Origin: Chlamydiia bacterium
GTDB taxonomy: Bacteria; Chlamydiota; Chlamydiia; Chlamydiales; Rhabdochlamydiaceae
Direction of reading: 5' to 3'
Length of the DNA: 52,656 nucleotides
Assembly (NCBI GenBank): GCA_021324995.1
Contig: JAJPIB010000069.1
Span: forward strand, 1 to 52,656
The number at the start of each line of letters is the position of its first letter. Positions within the stretch are counted from its first letter, which is position 1. A program made the translations under genes and the position numbers. Below, one piece after another: positions 15,950 through 24,428 of this stretch. Under the pieces are notes generated by a model, which made no database searches, was not told the origin of the DNA, and saw only the letters and a list, made by a program, of their open reading frames with translations.

Positions 15950-17575
15950 ATGCGTCGTTGTATGATTTATTTAAGCTTGATTTTGACTGCGATCGGATTT
16001 GGATGTCAATCACCCTCTTCAGAAGGTGCAACAAAAATGCCGGGAAACACTATAAAAATAAACATCGTTGGTGAGCCCCAAACATTGGATCCACGAAAGG
16101 TTAGAGACTTAAAATGCCAGACGATTGCACGTATGCTTTTTGAAGGACTCGTCAGAATGAATAGAGACGAAAACATAGAACTGGCCCTTGCACAAAGCGT
16201 TGATGTTTCTACCGATCTAAAAACATATACCTTTCATCTCAAAGACAGTGTTTGGTCAAATGGAGATCCTGTGACTTCTTTTGATTTCATGCATGCGTGG
16301 AAAAAAATGTTGTCCGCCGACTTTCCTTCCGATACGGCTTTCCACCTTTATGTCGTTAAAAATGCGAAAGCGATCAAAGACGGAAAAATGGATTTCGGCG
16401 TCTTTGGTGCCAAAGCGCTCGATTCCAAAACGCTGGTCATTGAGTTGGAAAATCCGACTCCCTATTTTTTGGAGGTGCTCGCAATCCCTGCTTTTTTCCC
16501 TGTCAATCAAAAAGTCGACGAAGAAACATCTTCCTGGGCGCAGAATGTCTCCACTTATGTCTGCAATGGGCCATTTCAGCTCTCAGAATGGAGACATCAA
16601 GACCATTTGACACTCGTGAAGAATAATAAGTATTGGGACGCTCCTTCTGTCAAGCTGACTTCCATTGAACTGCAAATGCTTGAAGTTGAGACAGAACTGA
16701 AGATGTTTGAGAAAAATGAACTCGATTGGGCAGGATCCCCTCTAAGTACTATTTCCGTCGATGCCATCACAGACTTAAAAAAAAGCAATATTCTCAAGTC
16801 CAAGGAATTGCTCGGGACATATTTTATCCGTGTCAATACGGAAAAAGAGATTTTAAACCAGCCATCAATCAGAAAAGCTCTTGCTTTAGCCATCGATCGC
16901 CAAGCCATCGTTGAGCATGTGACTCAGGGAAATCAATCGCCTGCAACAGGTCTTGTTCCTACGTGTTTAAACATCCAGGAAGAATCTTATTTTAAAGATG
17001 CAGATGTTGAGACTGCAAAAAAAATGTTCTCAGAAGTATTGGCTTCATCTCGTGTAAACAAGCAGGCCTTGGCTGACTTGAGTTTAATTTACCCTTCTTC
17101 CGAGCGCTCTCATCTCATCGCTCAGGCTCTGCAGCAACAGTGGTTTGAAGCGTCTGGAATTCGGATAAAACTGGAAGCGGTTGAGTCCAAAGTATACATC
17201 GATCGTATTTCCAAGCAGGATTATAGCTTGTCCATTGGATCGTGGACAGCGGATTTCCCCGATCCCATCAACTTTCTAGAAGTTTTTAAATATAAAAATA
17301 GCGGATCAAATAACACACATTGGGAAAATCCAAAATTTACTGCTCTTCTTGAAAAGTCTTCCGAAATCGCAGATGCCTCCCTTCGTAAGGAAGTTTTAGC
17401 AGAGAGTGAAAGGATTTTAATGCAAGACATGCCGATTATTCCCATTTTTTATTATTCCATGCTATATGTTAATCAACCGCAGTTAAAAGATGTTGTTTTA
17501 TCCTCGATGGGGCATATCGATTTTAGATGGGCCTCCATCGCATCGGAAAACGACATCATCGCGCAGGGAGAGTAA
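15950..17575 (+). CDS. oppA: Oligopeptide ABC transporter substrate-binding lipoprotein (OppA-like)
   Basis: A 541-residue periplasmic solute-binding protein of family 5. A lipoprotein signal (LTAIGFGC, lipid-modified Cys19) anchors it in a membrane. The mature part starts GEPQTLDPRK, the usual first strand, followed by ARMLFEGLVR, YTFHLKDSVWSNGDPVTSFDF, NKYWDAPSVKL, IRKALALAIDRQAIV and SWTADFPDPINFLEVF. These bind peptides of various lengths; in chlamydiae they supply host-derived peptides and amino acids. AAGGG precedes the ATG. No OppB/C/D/F genes are adjacent, so the permease is encoded elsewhere. Two small secreted-protein genes follow at 2-nt and 3-nt gaps, forming an operon. Confidence 0.93.
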   Translation: MRRCMIYLSLILTAIGFGCQSPSSEGATKMPGNTIKINIVGEPQTLDPRKVRDLKCQTIARMLFEGLVRMNRDENIELALAQSVDVSTDLKTYTFHLKDSVWSNGDPVTSFDFMHAWKKMLSADFPSDTAFHLYVVKNAKAIKDGKMDFGVFGAKALDSKTLVIELENPTPYFLEVLAIPAFFPVNQKVDEETSSWAQNVSTYVCNGPFQLSEWRHQDHLTLVKNNKYWDAPSVKLTSIELQMLEVETELKMFEKNELDWAGSPLSTISVDAITDLKKSNILKSKELLGTYFIRVNTEKEILNQPSIRKALALAIDRQAIVEHVTQGNQSPATGLVPTCLNIQEESYFKDADVETAKKMFSEVLASSRVNKQALADLSLIYPSSERSHLIAQALQQQWFEASGIRIKLEAVESKVYIDRISKQDYSLSIGSWTADFPDPINFLEVFKYKNSGSNNTHWENPKFTALLEKSSEIADASLRKEVLAESERILMQDMPIIPIFYYSMLYVNQPQLKDVVLSSMGHIDFRWASIASENDIIAQGE

Positions 17576-17577
17576 AA

Positions 17578-17949
17578 ATGAAAAAATTTTGGGCAGTTTT
17601 AGTCTGCGCTTTTATCTGTTTTCAAGGGATAGGGTTTGCGAACTCTGTCAATCTGTTCAATGATTCAGTCTACACGCTCAAAGCGGTGATTTACGATGCG
17701 AATGGAACACTGCTCGGAGAATTTATTCTCAATCCGCGCGATGCAGCAACGTGGAGCGATGATCAGGATAACTTCGGCACAGAAATTGAAAACGCCTCAC
17801 AAACTCCCTATTCCGTTGTCTGGAAATGCATGGGTGGAGCAGGTTATGGAACCTGCGGCAATGTCGCTGCAGGCGCTGTCGTCACAGCGCAAAGCTGCGG
17901 CGGATCTCAGCAGTGTCAACAACAACAGCAACAGCAAAATGGGTATTGA
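17578..17949 (+). CDS. Small secreted Cys-containing protein with Gln-rich tail (paralogue 1)
   Basis: A 123-residue protein with a clear signal peptide (KKFWAVLVCAFICFQGIGFA, cleavage after about residue 21). The mature part NSVNLFNDSVYTLKAVIYDA...LLGEFILNP is beta-rich, with paired cysteines in the C-terminal half (WKCMGGAGYGTCGNVAAGAV, AQSCGGSQQC) and a Gln-run tail. It is clearly paralogous to the next gene. The start is fixed by GGGAG and by the OppA stop 2 nt upstream. The function is unknown. The features fit a periplasmic or surface protein stabilised by disulfides, such as a structural or adhesive component of the chlamydial envelope. Confidence 0.75.
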   Translation: MKKFWAVLVCAFICFQGIGFANSVNLFNDSVYTLKAVIYDANGTLLGEFILNPRDAATWSDDQDNFGTEIENASQTPYSVVWKCMGGAGYGTCGNVAAGAVVTAQSCGGSQQCQQQQQQQNGY

Positions 17950-17952
17950 GCC

Positions 17953-18399
17953 ATGAAGTCTTGGATTTTCGTCGTTTTAGGCATGCTTTTTTCTCCCTAT
18001 TTGCTTTTTGCCGGCTCGGTACGCCTGATCAATAACTCTCCTTACGATCTAAGAAGTGTGATTCGGGGAGCGGATGGAACTTATTTGGGTGAAGTGATTG
18101 TTAAATCCCAAAAAGAGACCGTTTGGACGGACACTTACGGGAATTATGGGACGTATGGAGGCGCTAACGCTAGCGTTAACCAAAATTACCGCTCGCGCAC
18201 GCCCTATACAGTTTTATGGTACTGCCTCGATGGCGGTGATTACGCTGTGTGCGATACCGTGGCGACGGGAGCTGTTGTGACTTCACAAGGCTGCATGGGA
18301 GCAAGGATGTGCAAGCCGGCCAAACAAGAAAAGTACCCCCCCGAGCCCGAAGGCAATTACCTCCACGAAGCGCCCTTGACCCCTCCTCTTACTCAATAA
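17953..18399 (+). CDS. Small secreted Cys-containing protein with Pro-rich tail (paralogue 2)
   Basis: A 148-residue protein with a signal peptide (WIFVVLGMLFSPYLLFAGS). The mature region repeats the pattern of the preceding gene: SVRLINNSPYDLRSVIRGAD, GTYLGEVIVKS, TPYTVLWYCLDGGDYAVCDT and VATGAVVTSQGC. An Asn/Tyr/Gly insertion (about 70-85) and a Pro-rich tail (KYPPEPEGNYLHEAPLTPP) replace the Gln run. It arose by tandem duplication with diversified tails. It lies 3 nt after paralogue 1, in the OppA operon. Function unknown. The following 287 bp (18400-18686) hold only short open stretches without a supported gene. Confidence 0.75.
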   Translation: MKSWIFVVLGMLFSPYLLFAGSVRLINNSPYDLRSVIRGADGTYLGEVIVKSQKETVWTDTYGNYGTYGGANASVNQNYRSRTPYTVLWYCLDGGDYAVCDTVATGAVVTSQGCMGARMCKPAKQEKYPPEPEGNYLHEAPLTPPLTQ

Positions 18400-18686
18400 A
18401 GAAGCCATACCTCATCCATAAAAAAGTTGATGCAATCGTTTAGTGGCTCCTCTGTATCAGAAAGCCAATCGTCTTAAGAAATTGCAGTTGGACGTATTTA
18501 GAATTTTTGATTGGGAAATTTGCAAAGATTGCCTATCATTCTGAACGGAGCAACCAATTTAAAACATTATGCCGTGAGTTCCACGGTTAAAGCCTGTGTA
18601 GGAGTCAGCTCTGGGTGTACGTGCAAGCAAATTCAAGAATTGATATAAATGTTTTTTTCCGATCTTTGAATCATTTTCGGGATACG

Positions 18687-19244
18687 TCAGAGCAGAACTA
18701 ATTCTGTGAGCGGGATATCGTGAGGTTCGGAAGGAATCACCTCGACATACTGTTCTTTGAAGCCAAGTCCGATGAGCATAGGTTTGAAAGAGCTTTCATT
18801 TACCTTCGCGAGCAGGCGGTCGTAATGCCCTTTTCCGTAACCGATGCGGTGGTTGTTGCTGTCAAAGCCGAGTCCTGGCACAAGGATGCAGTCAATGTTT
18901 TCAAGAGCGCAAGGCGTGCAGAGATTGGGATTGGGCTCCCAAATGTGAAAAGGGGATTGTACAAGCTCGCTATCGAGATTACTCACTTGGTAGATGAGAA
19001 GGCGATTTCCTTCGACGCGAGGAAGAAAGAGCTTTTTTTCTGCAGAGAGTAGAGCATTGAGAGGAGCGGTATCGATTTCTTGGGGAAGGCTATGAAAGGA
19101 AAGAATGCTCTGATAGGAGGCGATTTTTGGAAGAAGAATCTTAGCTAATTGTTCTACAGCTTCTTCTCTTCTTTGTGGAGAAATAGTGTGCCTTGAGCTT
19201 TTGAGAGAAATCCGCAAACTTGCCTTATTAACGCATAGTGTCAT
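18687..19244 (-). CDS. ygfA: 5-formyltetrahydrofolate cyclo-ligase
   Basis: It converts 5-formyl-THF and ATP to 5,10-methenyl-THF, salvaging folate. The product is 185 residues, with LSFHSLPQEIDTAPL, LFLPRVEGNRLLIYQV, CILVPGLGFDSNNHRIGYGKG and HYDRLL, the last being the ATP/Mg motif of the family. It overlaps the MORN lipoprotein gene by 17 nt and closes a minus-strand operon. In C. trachomatis this gene lies next to recA, from memory. Here recA is on the same strand but 10 kb away. Confidence 0.95.
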   Translation of the reverse strand: MTLCVNKASLRISLKSSRHTISPQRREEAVEQLAKILLPKIASYQSILSFHSLPQEIDTAPLNALLSAEKKLFLPRVEGNRLLIYQVSNLDSELVQSPFHIWEPNPNLCTPCALENIDCILVPGLGFDSNNHRIGYGKGHYDRLLAKVNESSFKPMLIGLGFKEQYVEVIPSEPHDIPLTELVLL

Positions 19245-20520
19245 TGGGATTCACCACCGGTTTTCCTTTTTCATAGGCCACTTTTCGAAGAAAGATCCCC
19301 TCACTTGTGTAGAGAGAAGCGGTTCCCTTACCAGATTCAATTTTAGAGATAGGGCGTTTGTCGCCAGGTTTGTAATAGGAGCCCTTAATCAGGAGTTCAT
19401 TGTCATATTCCTCCATCAGCATGAGGTCGCCGCTTTTATACCAGGAAAAAGAGGTTCCGTGTTTTTTATTTTCGTTCACTTCGCGTTGGCTCTCCATCTT
19501 TCCATTCGGGTACCAGGTTTTCACTTGTCCCTGGATTTTATCGTCGTTCCAGTGCACGCAAAGCTTTGGTCTAAGCGCTTCTCCTTTTTCAGAAGGATAA
19601 TACTCCCACTCTTCTCCCTGTTTCTTTTCATCGATAAGGATGTAAGAGGTGTGCAAAGACCCATTGGGATTAAAGGTTTGCACTTCTCCCTCGATGATAC
19701 CGTTTTCAATCGTATAAAGAGTTTCTAACCGCCCTTCTTTGAACTCAGCCTGTTTTCCTTTGCCGTCGTGGACTTCGGCGATGCAGTTACCTAGAGGATC
19801 GAAATAAAAGGCTTCAGATAGGAGGCCTTGAGCGAAAATTTCAGTAGATAAGGGGTGGGTCGGATTCCAATAAGCAATGGCTTTACCTTCTTTTTCCCCT
19901 TTTGAATAAGGAGTTTCTTCCATGAGATTCCCTTCTTCGTCAAAGGACTGTACGATACCATGGATTTCCCCTTGTTCATAGGGAATGATCTTTTGAAGTT
20001 TTCCATCGGGGTAGAAGTAGCGGGCAGGCGCATCCATTTGACCTTTCTCGTAGTGAAATTCAGCGACAAGATTTCCTTCTTCTTCCCACACTTTGCAATG
20101 GCCATGAAAAATCCAAGTTGCCTGAGCGATGTCATGAATATCGGCAGTACCCTCGGCCAAATGGGCTTCTATTTTTAATACGCCATTAGGAAACCATTCG
20201 CGATAAATGCCGTGAGCTCTGCCATCAACCGCTTCTAGATATTGCCAAAGTTGTCCGTTCTCGTGGTAGCTAGTGATCTTGGAAACGCTTTGTCCAGAAA
20301 TATTTTTACCGAATACGCGTAGGACTTTTTGAAAAGGCTGCGCTGTCAAAAAGTCTGTGTTTTTAAAGGAAGCGATTCGATCTTTATTGCTAATCGTTTC
20401 TGTAAAGCCGTTGCGGTCGATGAGCTGCATGCTGATTACGGCATCGCTTTGGTCCGTTGGTGTTCTAGAAGAGCAACTATAAAAAAGCGATAAGGCGAAG
20501 ATCAAAAGTAATTTATTCAT
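19228..20520 (-). CDS. Lipoprotein with MORN-variant (YwqK-like) repeats
   Basis: A 430-residue lipoprotein. The signal LLLIFALSLFYSC places a lipidated Cys at about residue 16. From about 100 on it is a series of MORN_2 repeats, each of the form NGxLxxxxxYxxGxxHGxxxxWYxNG, for example YHENGQLWQYLEA, WFPNGVLKIEAHL, YPDGKLQKIIPYEQGEIHG, WYPNGKMESQREVNENKKHG and WYKSGDLMLMEEYDNE. Such repeats form extended beta-hairpin surfaces for protein contacts. It starts within the stop of the GspM-like gene (ATGA overlap), so both are tightly coupled, perhaps as parts of one envelope machine. From memory this corresponds to CT648 in C. trachomatis. Confidence 0.82.
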   Translation of the reverse strand: MNKLLLIFALSLFYSCSSRTPTDQSDAVISMQLIDRNGFTETISNKDRIASFKNTDFLTAQPFQKVLRVFGKNISGQSVSKITSYHENGQLWQYLEAVDGRAHGIYREWFPNGVLKIEAHLAEGTADIHDIAQATWIFHGHCKVWEEEGNLVAEFHYEKGQMDAPARYFYPDGKLQKIIPYEQGEIHGIVQSFDEEGNLMEETPYSKGEKEGKAIAYWNPTHPLSTEIFAQGLLSEAFYFDPLGNCIAEVHDGKGKQAEFKEGRLETLYTIENGIIEGEVQTFNPNGSLHTSYILIDEKKQGEEWEYYPSEKGEALRPKLCVHWNDDKIQGQVKTWYPNGKMESQREVNENKKHGTSFSWYKSGDLMLMEEYDNELLIKGSYYKPGDKRPISKIESGKGTASLYTSEGIFLRKVAYEKGKPVVNPNDTMR

Positions 20521-21152
20521 TGTATGCTTTCCAAATTTTCCCTTCTAAGCAGTTCCATAGAAACGACGAACACTTTCTCTTGAGGGTTGATTTCTTTTTT
20601 CGAAAGTTTAAAGTCTTTGATGATGAGCTGAGGACGCCCCTCTTTTGGTCCATAAGGCCAAATGGTCACTCCTTCAATCAGGCAAAGTAGCTTTTTGAGG
20701 TCCTCCTCATTCATTTCAATGGGATGCTGCTGCTTTTCTTCAATTTCGCGAAATGTGCTGTTCGCTCGGATTTGTTCTTCAGAGAAAACGAGAGCATTTC
20801 CTCCGTCTTTTAAGAAAGATAGCCGTTTTAAAGCTTGCTCCTCGTCGGGATGTTCTTGCGAGATCGCTTCGAGTTTTTTGATTTCAGGAAGAAGAAAGGT
20901 CAGTGTTTCAATGTTTTTGTCCAAATAGTGGGGATCGGGATTTTTCAAAGAATTGAGAAGGGTGCTTTCTTTGTGAAGAACCTCTTGAGAAAGAAGGGCC
21001 TTGGCATGAATTCTTTGCATTTCTTTTTCCAGGATGTCCATTTTTTGAATTCCCAAAAGGAAATTGACCAGAAAAAAAAGAAAGGGAAGCGGTGCTAAAA
21101 TGAGTAAAGACCAAAGAACCGGGGTATAGAGTCGTAGAGAAAGCGGTTTCAT
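20517..21152 (-). CDS. GspM/PilO-like bitopic membrane protein
   Basis: A 211-residue protein with one N-terminal transmembrane helix (LWSLLILAPLPFLFFLVNFL, about 14-33), then a coiled-coil region (IQKMDILEKEMQRIHAKALL...) and a small alpha/beta periplasmic domain (EEDLKKLLCLIEGVTIWPYG, PQLIIKDFKLSK, FVVSMELLRRENL). This topology is that of GspM or PilO assembly-platform proteins of type II secretion and type IV pili. It overlaps the GspL-like gene upstream and the MORN lipoprotein gene downstream by ATGA each. The link to secretion is inferred from topology and neighbour; similarity is weak by eye. Confidence 0.6.
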   Translation of the reverse strand: MKPLSLRLYTPVLWSLLILAPLPFLFFLVNFLLGIQKMDILEKEMQRIHAKALLSQEVLHKESTLLNSLKNPDPHYLDKNIETLTFLLPEIKKLEAISQEHPDEEQALKRLSFLKDGGNALVFSEEQIRANSTFREIEEKQQHPIEMNEEDLKKLLCLIEGVTIWPYGPKEGRPQLIIKDFKLSKKEINPQEKVFVVSMELLRRENLESIQ

Positions 21153-22567
21153 TGTAGACTCCTAGGATTCAGCTCAAAAGCGGTGTGGTAAGTGTGATTT
21201 TGCGTCTGCCATTTTATGTCCTTTTTCGCATTGACGATCTCATCCCCTTTTAAAAGAATTTCATGAAAATCTCTTGCTGCTCTAGGTGTTTGGGAAGTGA
21301 ATTCTAATTCGACGTGCGCGAGATAAGGAGCAGAGGTTTCGCCAATCTTGGGATGTTTGGTCAGAGTGTAATGCAAGGATTTTATTTCTACACCTTCTTT
21401 GGAGTTTCCTTCTTCTGTGGCAAAACACGGGTGAGAGCTTAGCCATGCGAGTACATCGCTTACTTTCGGCACAGTGGGAAGAAGGGCAAATGAGCTTTTT
21501 TGTTGTTTGAGGGAATCCTCCCATGCGTATAAATTTTCTTCGATGTCTTCCATGGAAGTAAAGGAGCCGGAAGCTAAAGAAGGCGTGATATAATCCTTTA
21601 AAGACTGGACGAGCAGGCGCTGGTTTTTTCCTAAAATGGTAGAGCTTCCTATCGCCATGAGAACAGCAGCTCCTAAGCAAAAGGCGAGGTAAGAAAATGC
21701 CTTTTTTTGCCTGCTGTGCAAAGTATGGGAAGGAGTGAATTTCTTTTGGCAGAACTGAACGGAAAACGCATCCTCTTTTAAATCGTCTAGAGCAAGGCCG
21801 ATGGGAATTGCAAAAGTTGCGTTCGTTATATCATCGAGAAGAAGTGCTTCTCCCGAAAATACATTTTTAATTTGTTCCGCAAAGTGAAGGTTGCCGGTGA
21901 GAAACCAGGGTGTTTTGTCATCGATTCCCCCTTTTTGCTTAAGGAAGATAGAGAGCTTTTCAAGTTCCTTCGAAAGATCTGCATTTTCCTCAAAAGACAA
22001 AGATTGGGAAAGAAGAATTTCTTCTCCTTCGCACACGACACAAGAAAGTTTTTGATGATGCGCATGCAAGCAAAGCACTTTGCCAATAGAAGGAAATTTC
22101 CATCTGTTAAAGCGCATTAAAGCAGAAGCTTCGCAGGAAATGGTATCTGAGCGAATATCGAGATTTTTCAAGTCCCCGAGATGCGCATTTAAAGATTCTT
22201 CAGAAGTTGCGATGACTGTGACTGCCGTCATTTGTTTGCTTAAAGGCTTAAACAAAGGGCAGATTAGGGTGGATTCATCAGAGAAGGGAACTAAGGACTC
22301 GAGCTGAAAAGGCAAAGCTTCCAGGATTTTTCTGCGATCTTTGAGAGGGATATGCAGTTTGCGGATGAATGTCTCTGAACAGCCTATGCCTGAGGTGACC
22401 CGCGTTTCTTTTCCCGTATGGAAAGGAGATAGATTGTAAAATAGTTTTACATTGTCAGGCCCATAGGGAAAAGACTCTAGGGACTCGATAGAGATGCCTC
22501 GCTTTTCTTTTTTTAAGACCGCAACTCTCAGGGACGCCTTCTCTAGGTGGATGCCGATGTAGAACAT
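21149..22567 (-). CDS. GspL/PilM-like assembly-platform protein
   Basis: A 472-residue protein. The N-terminal 285 residues look like the actin-like fold of PilM/GspL: FYIGIHLEKASLRVAVLKKE, RKLHIPLKDRRKILEALPFQ, EALPFQLESLVPF (the typical lower case E.LPF.LE..IPF motif), VTVIATSEESLNAHL and an IPIGLAL stretch. A transmembrane helix (AFSYLAFCLGAAVLMAIGSS, about 290-310) precedes a periplasmic coiled coil and a ferredoxin-like domain. This is the GspL layout, with cytoplasmic contact to the secretion ATPase. It is the first gene of the operon GspL-like, GspM-like, MORN lipoprotein, cyclo-ligase. The ATPase, pseudopilin and secretin genes are not in the window. It would match CT646 by position, from memory. 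Confidence 0.65.
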   Translation of the reverse strand: MFYIGIHLEKASLRVAVLKKEKRGISIESLESFPYGPDNVKLFYNLSPFHTGKETRVTSGIGCSETFIRKLHIPLKDRRKILEALPFQLESLVPFSDESTLICPLFKPLSKQMTAVTVIATSEESLNAHLGDLKNLDIRSDTISCEASALMRFNRWKFPSIGKVLCLHAHHQKLSCVVCEGEEILLSQSLSFEENADLSKELEKLSIFLKQKGGIDDKTPWFLTGNLHFAEQIKNVFSGEALLLDDITNATFAIPIGLALDDLKEDAFSVQFCQKKFTPSHTLHSRQKKAFSYLAFCLGAAVLMAIGSSTILGKNQRLLVQSLKDYITPSLASGSFTSMEDIEENLYAWEDSLKQQKSSFALLPTVPKVSDVLAWLSSHPCFATEEGNSKEGVEIKSLHYTLTKHPKIGETSAPYLAHVELEFTSQTPRAARDFHEILLKGDEIVNAKKDIKWQTQNHTYHTAFELNPRSLQ

Positions 22568-22716
22568 AATTTTTTACCCCAAATGGACTTCAATCTTATC
22601 GCGATCGAACATTACGGAAAAGGATAGGTTAAGTGCATACATTTTTTTAGATTGTTTTCCCATTGCTTCTCCAAGGAGCAAGAGGTAAAATAACCTCTTC
22701 ACTACTTAGGGATGCT

Positions 22717-22989
22717 ATGCTTTTACCATTGCTGAAAATCGTCCAACTTCTTTTTTGGATTTATACGATGCTTCTTTTGGCCAGAATCATCGGGTCTTGG
22801 TTCCCGAATTTTTCGCGCCATAAAATCATGCAGTTCATTGCTTTTTATACAGATCCCTACTTGAACATTTTTCGCAGAATCATTCCTCCCCTCGGTATGC
22901 TCGATTTGAGCCCGCTTGTAGCTTTTTTTGCGCTCCAATTCATAGAAAAAGGCGTATTATACCTTCTTATTAAGGTTGTGCCGTGTTAA
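22717..22989 (+). CDS. YggT-family membrane protein
   Basis: A 91-residue protein with two transmembrane helices (LLKIVQLLFWIYTMLLLARI and LVAFFALQFIEKGVLYLLIK) flanking the family core ARIIGSWFPN...PYLNIFRRIIPPLGMLDLSP. YggT proteins are linked to ion homeostasis and, in Gram-positives, to division-site or osmotic functions; the exact role is unknown. The ATG at 22717 fits the family start better than an upstream TTG at 22663. The dus gene begins with GTG inside its last codons, so the two are translationally coupled. Confidence 0.85.
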   Translation: MLLPLLKIVQLLFWIYTMLLLARIIGSWFPNFSRHKIMQFIAFYTDPYLNIFRRIIPPLGMLDLSPLVAFFALQFIEKGVLYLLIKVVPC

Positions 22990-24020
22990 AGCGCCCTTTT
23001 ACTCTAGGCAAAGGCAAGCTAGTATTGCCCTCGAATATTTTTTGCGCTCCTTTAGCCGGATGCTCCGATCTCCCTTTTAGGCGGATGACGGTCAAGTATC
23101 GTCCCGGTCTTGTCTACTGCGAAATGGTCAAGATGGATGCCTTGATTCGGCACGACCCCAACACTTACCGTCTTCTCGATTACGAAGCAGGGATGCATCC
23201 AATTGGCGGACAGCTTTGCGGGAGCAAGCCAGAGATTGCAGGTGCTTGCGCAAAAATCGTTGAGGATTTGGGATTTGATGTTGTAGACCTCAATTGCGGC
23301 TGTCCTGTGGATAAAGTCACCAAAGATGGAAGCGGTTCAGGGATGCTTAAACACCCCGATTTGATCGGTGAGATCATTTCTAATATGGTTGCCGCTGTCA
23401 AAATTCCTGTCACCGTGAAGATCCGCGCCGGCTGGGATTCTTCTCATATTGTGGCTGCTGAAGTGACCCGGATTGCCGAAGAGGCAGGAGCGGCGGCTAT
23501 TTGCATTCATGGTCGTACGCGTGCTCAGGGCTATAAAGGACCGGCCAATTGGGATTTTATCAGGGATTGCAAGCAGGCTTCGCGTGGGATTGCAGTCATC
23601 GGAAACGGTGACATTATCGATCCAGAAAGCGCAAAAAAAATGTTCGAGTATACGGGATGCGATGCGGTTCTTCTTGCGCGAGGAACCATGGGAAAGCCCT
23701 GGCTCATTGAAGACATTTATCGCTACTTTGACGGGGAGAAACCCTTGGGCTTCCGCGGTCTAGACTATAGAGATATCCTTTTGGAGCATTTGGATCACAT
23801 TCTCTCCTATCAAAACGAGAGGCGCGCTTTACTCGATTTGCGCCGCATCGGATGTTGGTACCTGCGCGGAGGAAAAAACATGCGCCACCTCCGAGAATCT
23901 CTAAATCGCTCCAAAGCGGCTTTAGAAGTCCGAGAGATGATTTGCAATTATCCCTGGCATGAAGCAGACTTCTCTGAAGCCGACAAAGAGGAAGAATCAT
24001 GCGAGATGGAGAGTTGCTAG
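22983..24020 (+). CDS. dus: tRNA-dihydrouridine synthase (Dus family)
   Basis: An FMN enzyme that reduces uridine to dihydrouridine in tRNA D-loops. The product is 345 residues from a GTG start, which overlaps the yggT end and has AAGG upstream. Family motifs are FCAPLAGCSDLPFRRM, the catalytic Cys105 in DLNCGCPVDKVTKDGSG, VTVKIRAGWD, CIHGRTRAQGYKG, IGNGDI and ARGTMGKPWLIEDI. It resembles the DusB branch. The 3' end overlaps the acylphosphatase gene by 22 nt. From memory dus is next to topA in C. trachomatis (CT644/CT643); here topA is 24 kb away. Confidence 0.95.
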   Translation: MLKRPFTLGKGKLVLPSNIFCAPLAGCSDLPFRRMTVKYRPGLVYCEMVKMDALIRHDPNTYRLLDYEAGMHPIGGQLCGSKPEIAGACAKIVEDLGFDVVDLNCGCPVDKVTKDGSGSGMLKHPDLIGEIISNMVAAVKIPVTVKIRAGWDSSHIVAAEVTRIAEEAGAAAICIHGRTRAQGYKGPANWDFIRDCKQASRGIAVIGNGDIIDPESAKKMFEYTGCDAVLLARGTMGKPWLIEDIYRYFDGEKPLGFRGLDYRDILLEHLDHILSYQNERRALLDLRRIGCWYLRGGKNMRHLRESLNRSKAALEVREMICNYPWHEADFSEADKEEESCEMESC

Positions 24021-24268
24021 CCCTTGCTAAAGGCAAAGTGCAGGGCGTCGGTTTTCGACGCACAGTACAAGCTATAGCAAATCAACTAAGCCTTGTAGGA
24101 ACTGTTCGCAATCTTCCCAATGGGGATGTGGAGATTTTCGCTCAAGGAGAGAAATCTCGGCTAGATCAATTCTTGCACTCGCTTCAAAAAAAATTTCCCG
24201 CAGCAAAGATAGAGATCTGTTTTAGGCCGTGCTCCGAAAAGTGGCGCAAAGACTTTAGAGTATGTTAA
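23999..24268 (+). CDS. acyP: Acylphosphatase
   Basis: A small enzyme (89 residues) that hydrolyses acyl phosphates such as 1,3-bisphosphoglycerate and carbamoyl phosphate. The active-site loop GKVQGVGFRR carries the phosphate-binding Arg, and VGTVRNLPNGDVEIFAQGE carries the catalytic Asn. The length is typical. It overlaps the dus gene by 22 nt and closes the yggT-dus-acyP operon. A large imperfect palindrome begins 36 nt after its stop. Confidence 0.93.
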   Translation: MRDGELLALAKGKVQGVGFRRTVQAIANQLSLVGTVRNLPNGDVEIFAQGEKSRLDQFLHSLQKKFPAAKIEICFRPCSEKWRKDFRVC

Positions 24269-24304
24269 TAAAATCCATTAACATATACTGGTGACGTTTC
24301 AAGA

Positions 24305-24428
24305 GGCTATAGAATTTTGGTTTTAACACGACCATTTTTTGATCCATCAAACAGGGGCATTATTCGAGCAATAAGGCCCTGCTTGATGGATCGGGAAAGG
24401 GGGGTGTTAAAATCGAAATTCTCTAGCC
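24305..24428. repeat. Imperfect 124-bp palindrome, second type
   Basis: GGCTATAGAATTTTGG, TTTTAACAC and GATCCATCAAACAGGG on the left pair with the reverse complements of GATGGATC, GTGTTAAAA and AAATTCTCTAGCC on the right, with about four fifths of arm positions matching. The loop is near ATTCGAGCAAT. It follows the acylphosphatase operon and could act as its terminator. Its right end runs straight into palindromic element copy D. Confidence 0.8.

Noticed and set aside
18400..18686. Possible gene remnants after the second secreted-protein gene
   Set aside because: Two short open stretches (ending at about 18545 and 18648) lack ATG starts and ribosome binding sites and match nothing I know; the second contains several Cys residues but is too short to call.
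19186..19728. Plus-strand frame of 180 codons over the MORN lipoprotein gene
   Set aside because: Phe-rich antisense translation of the Glu/Lys-rich repeats; no start signals and no homology pattern.
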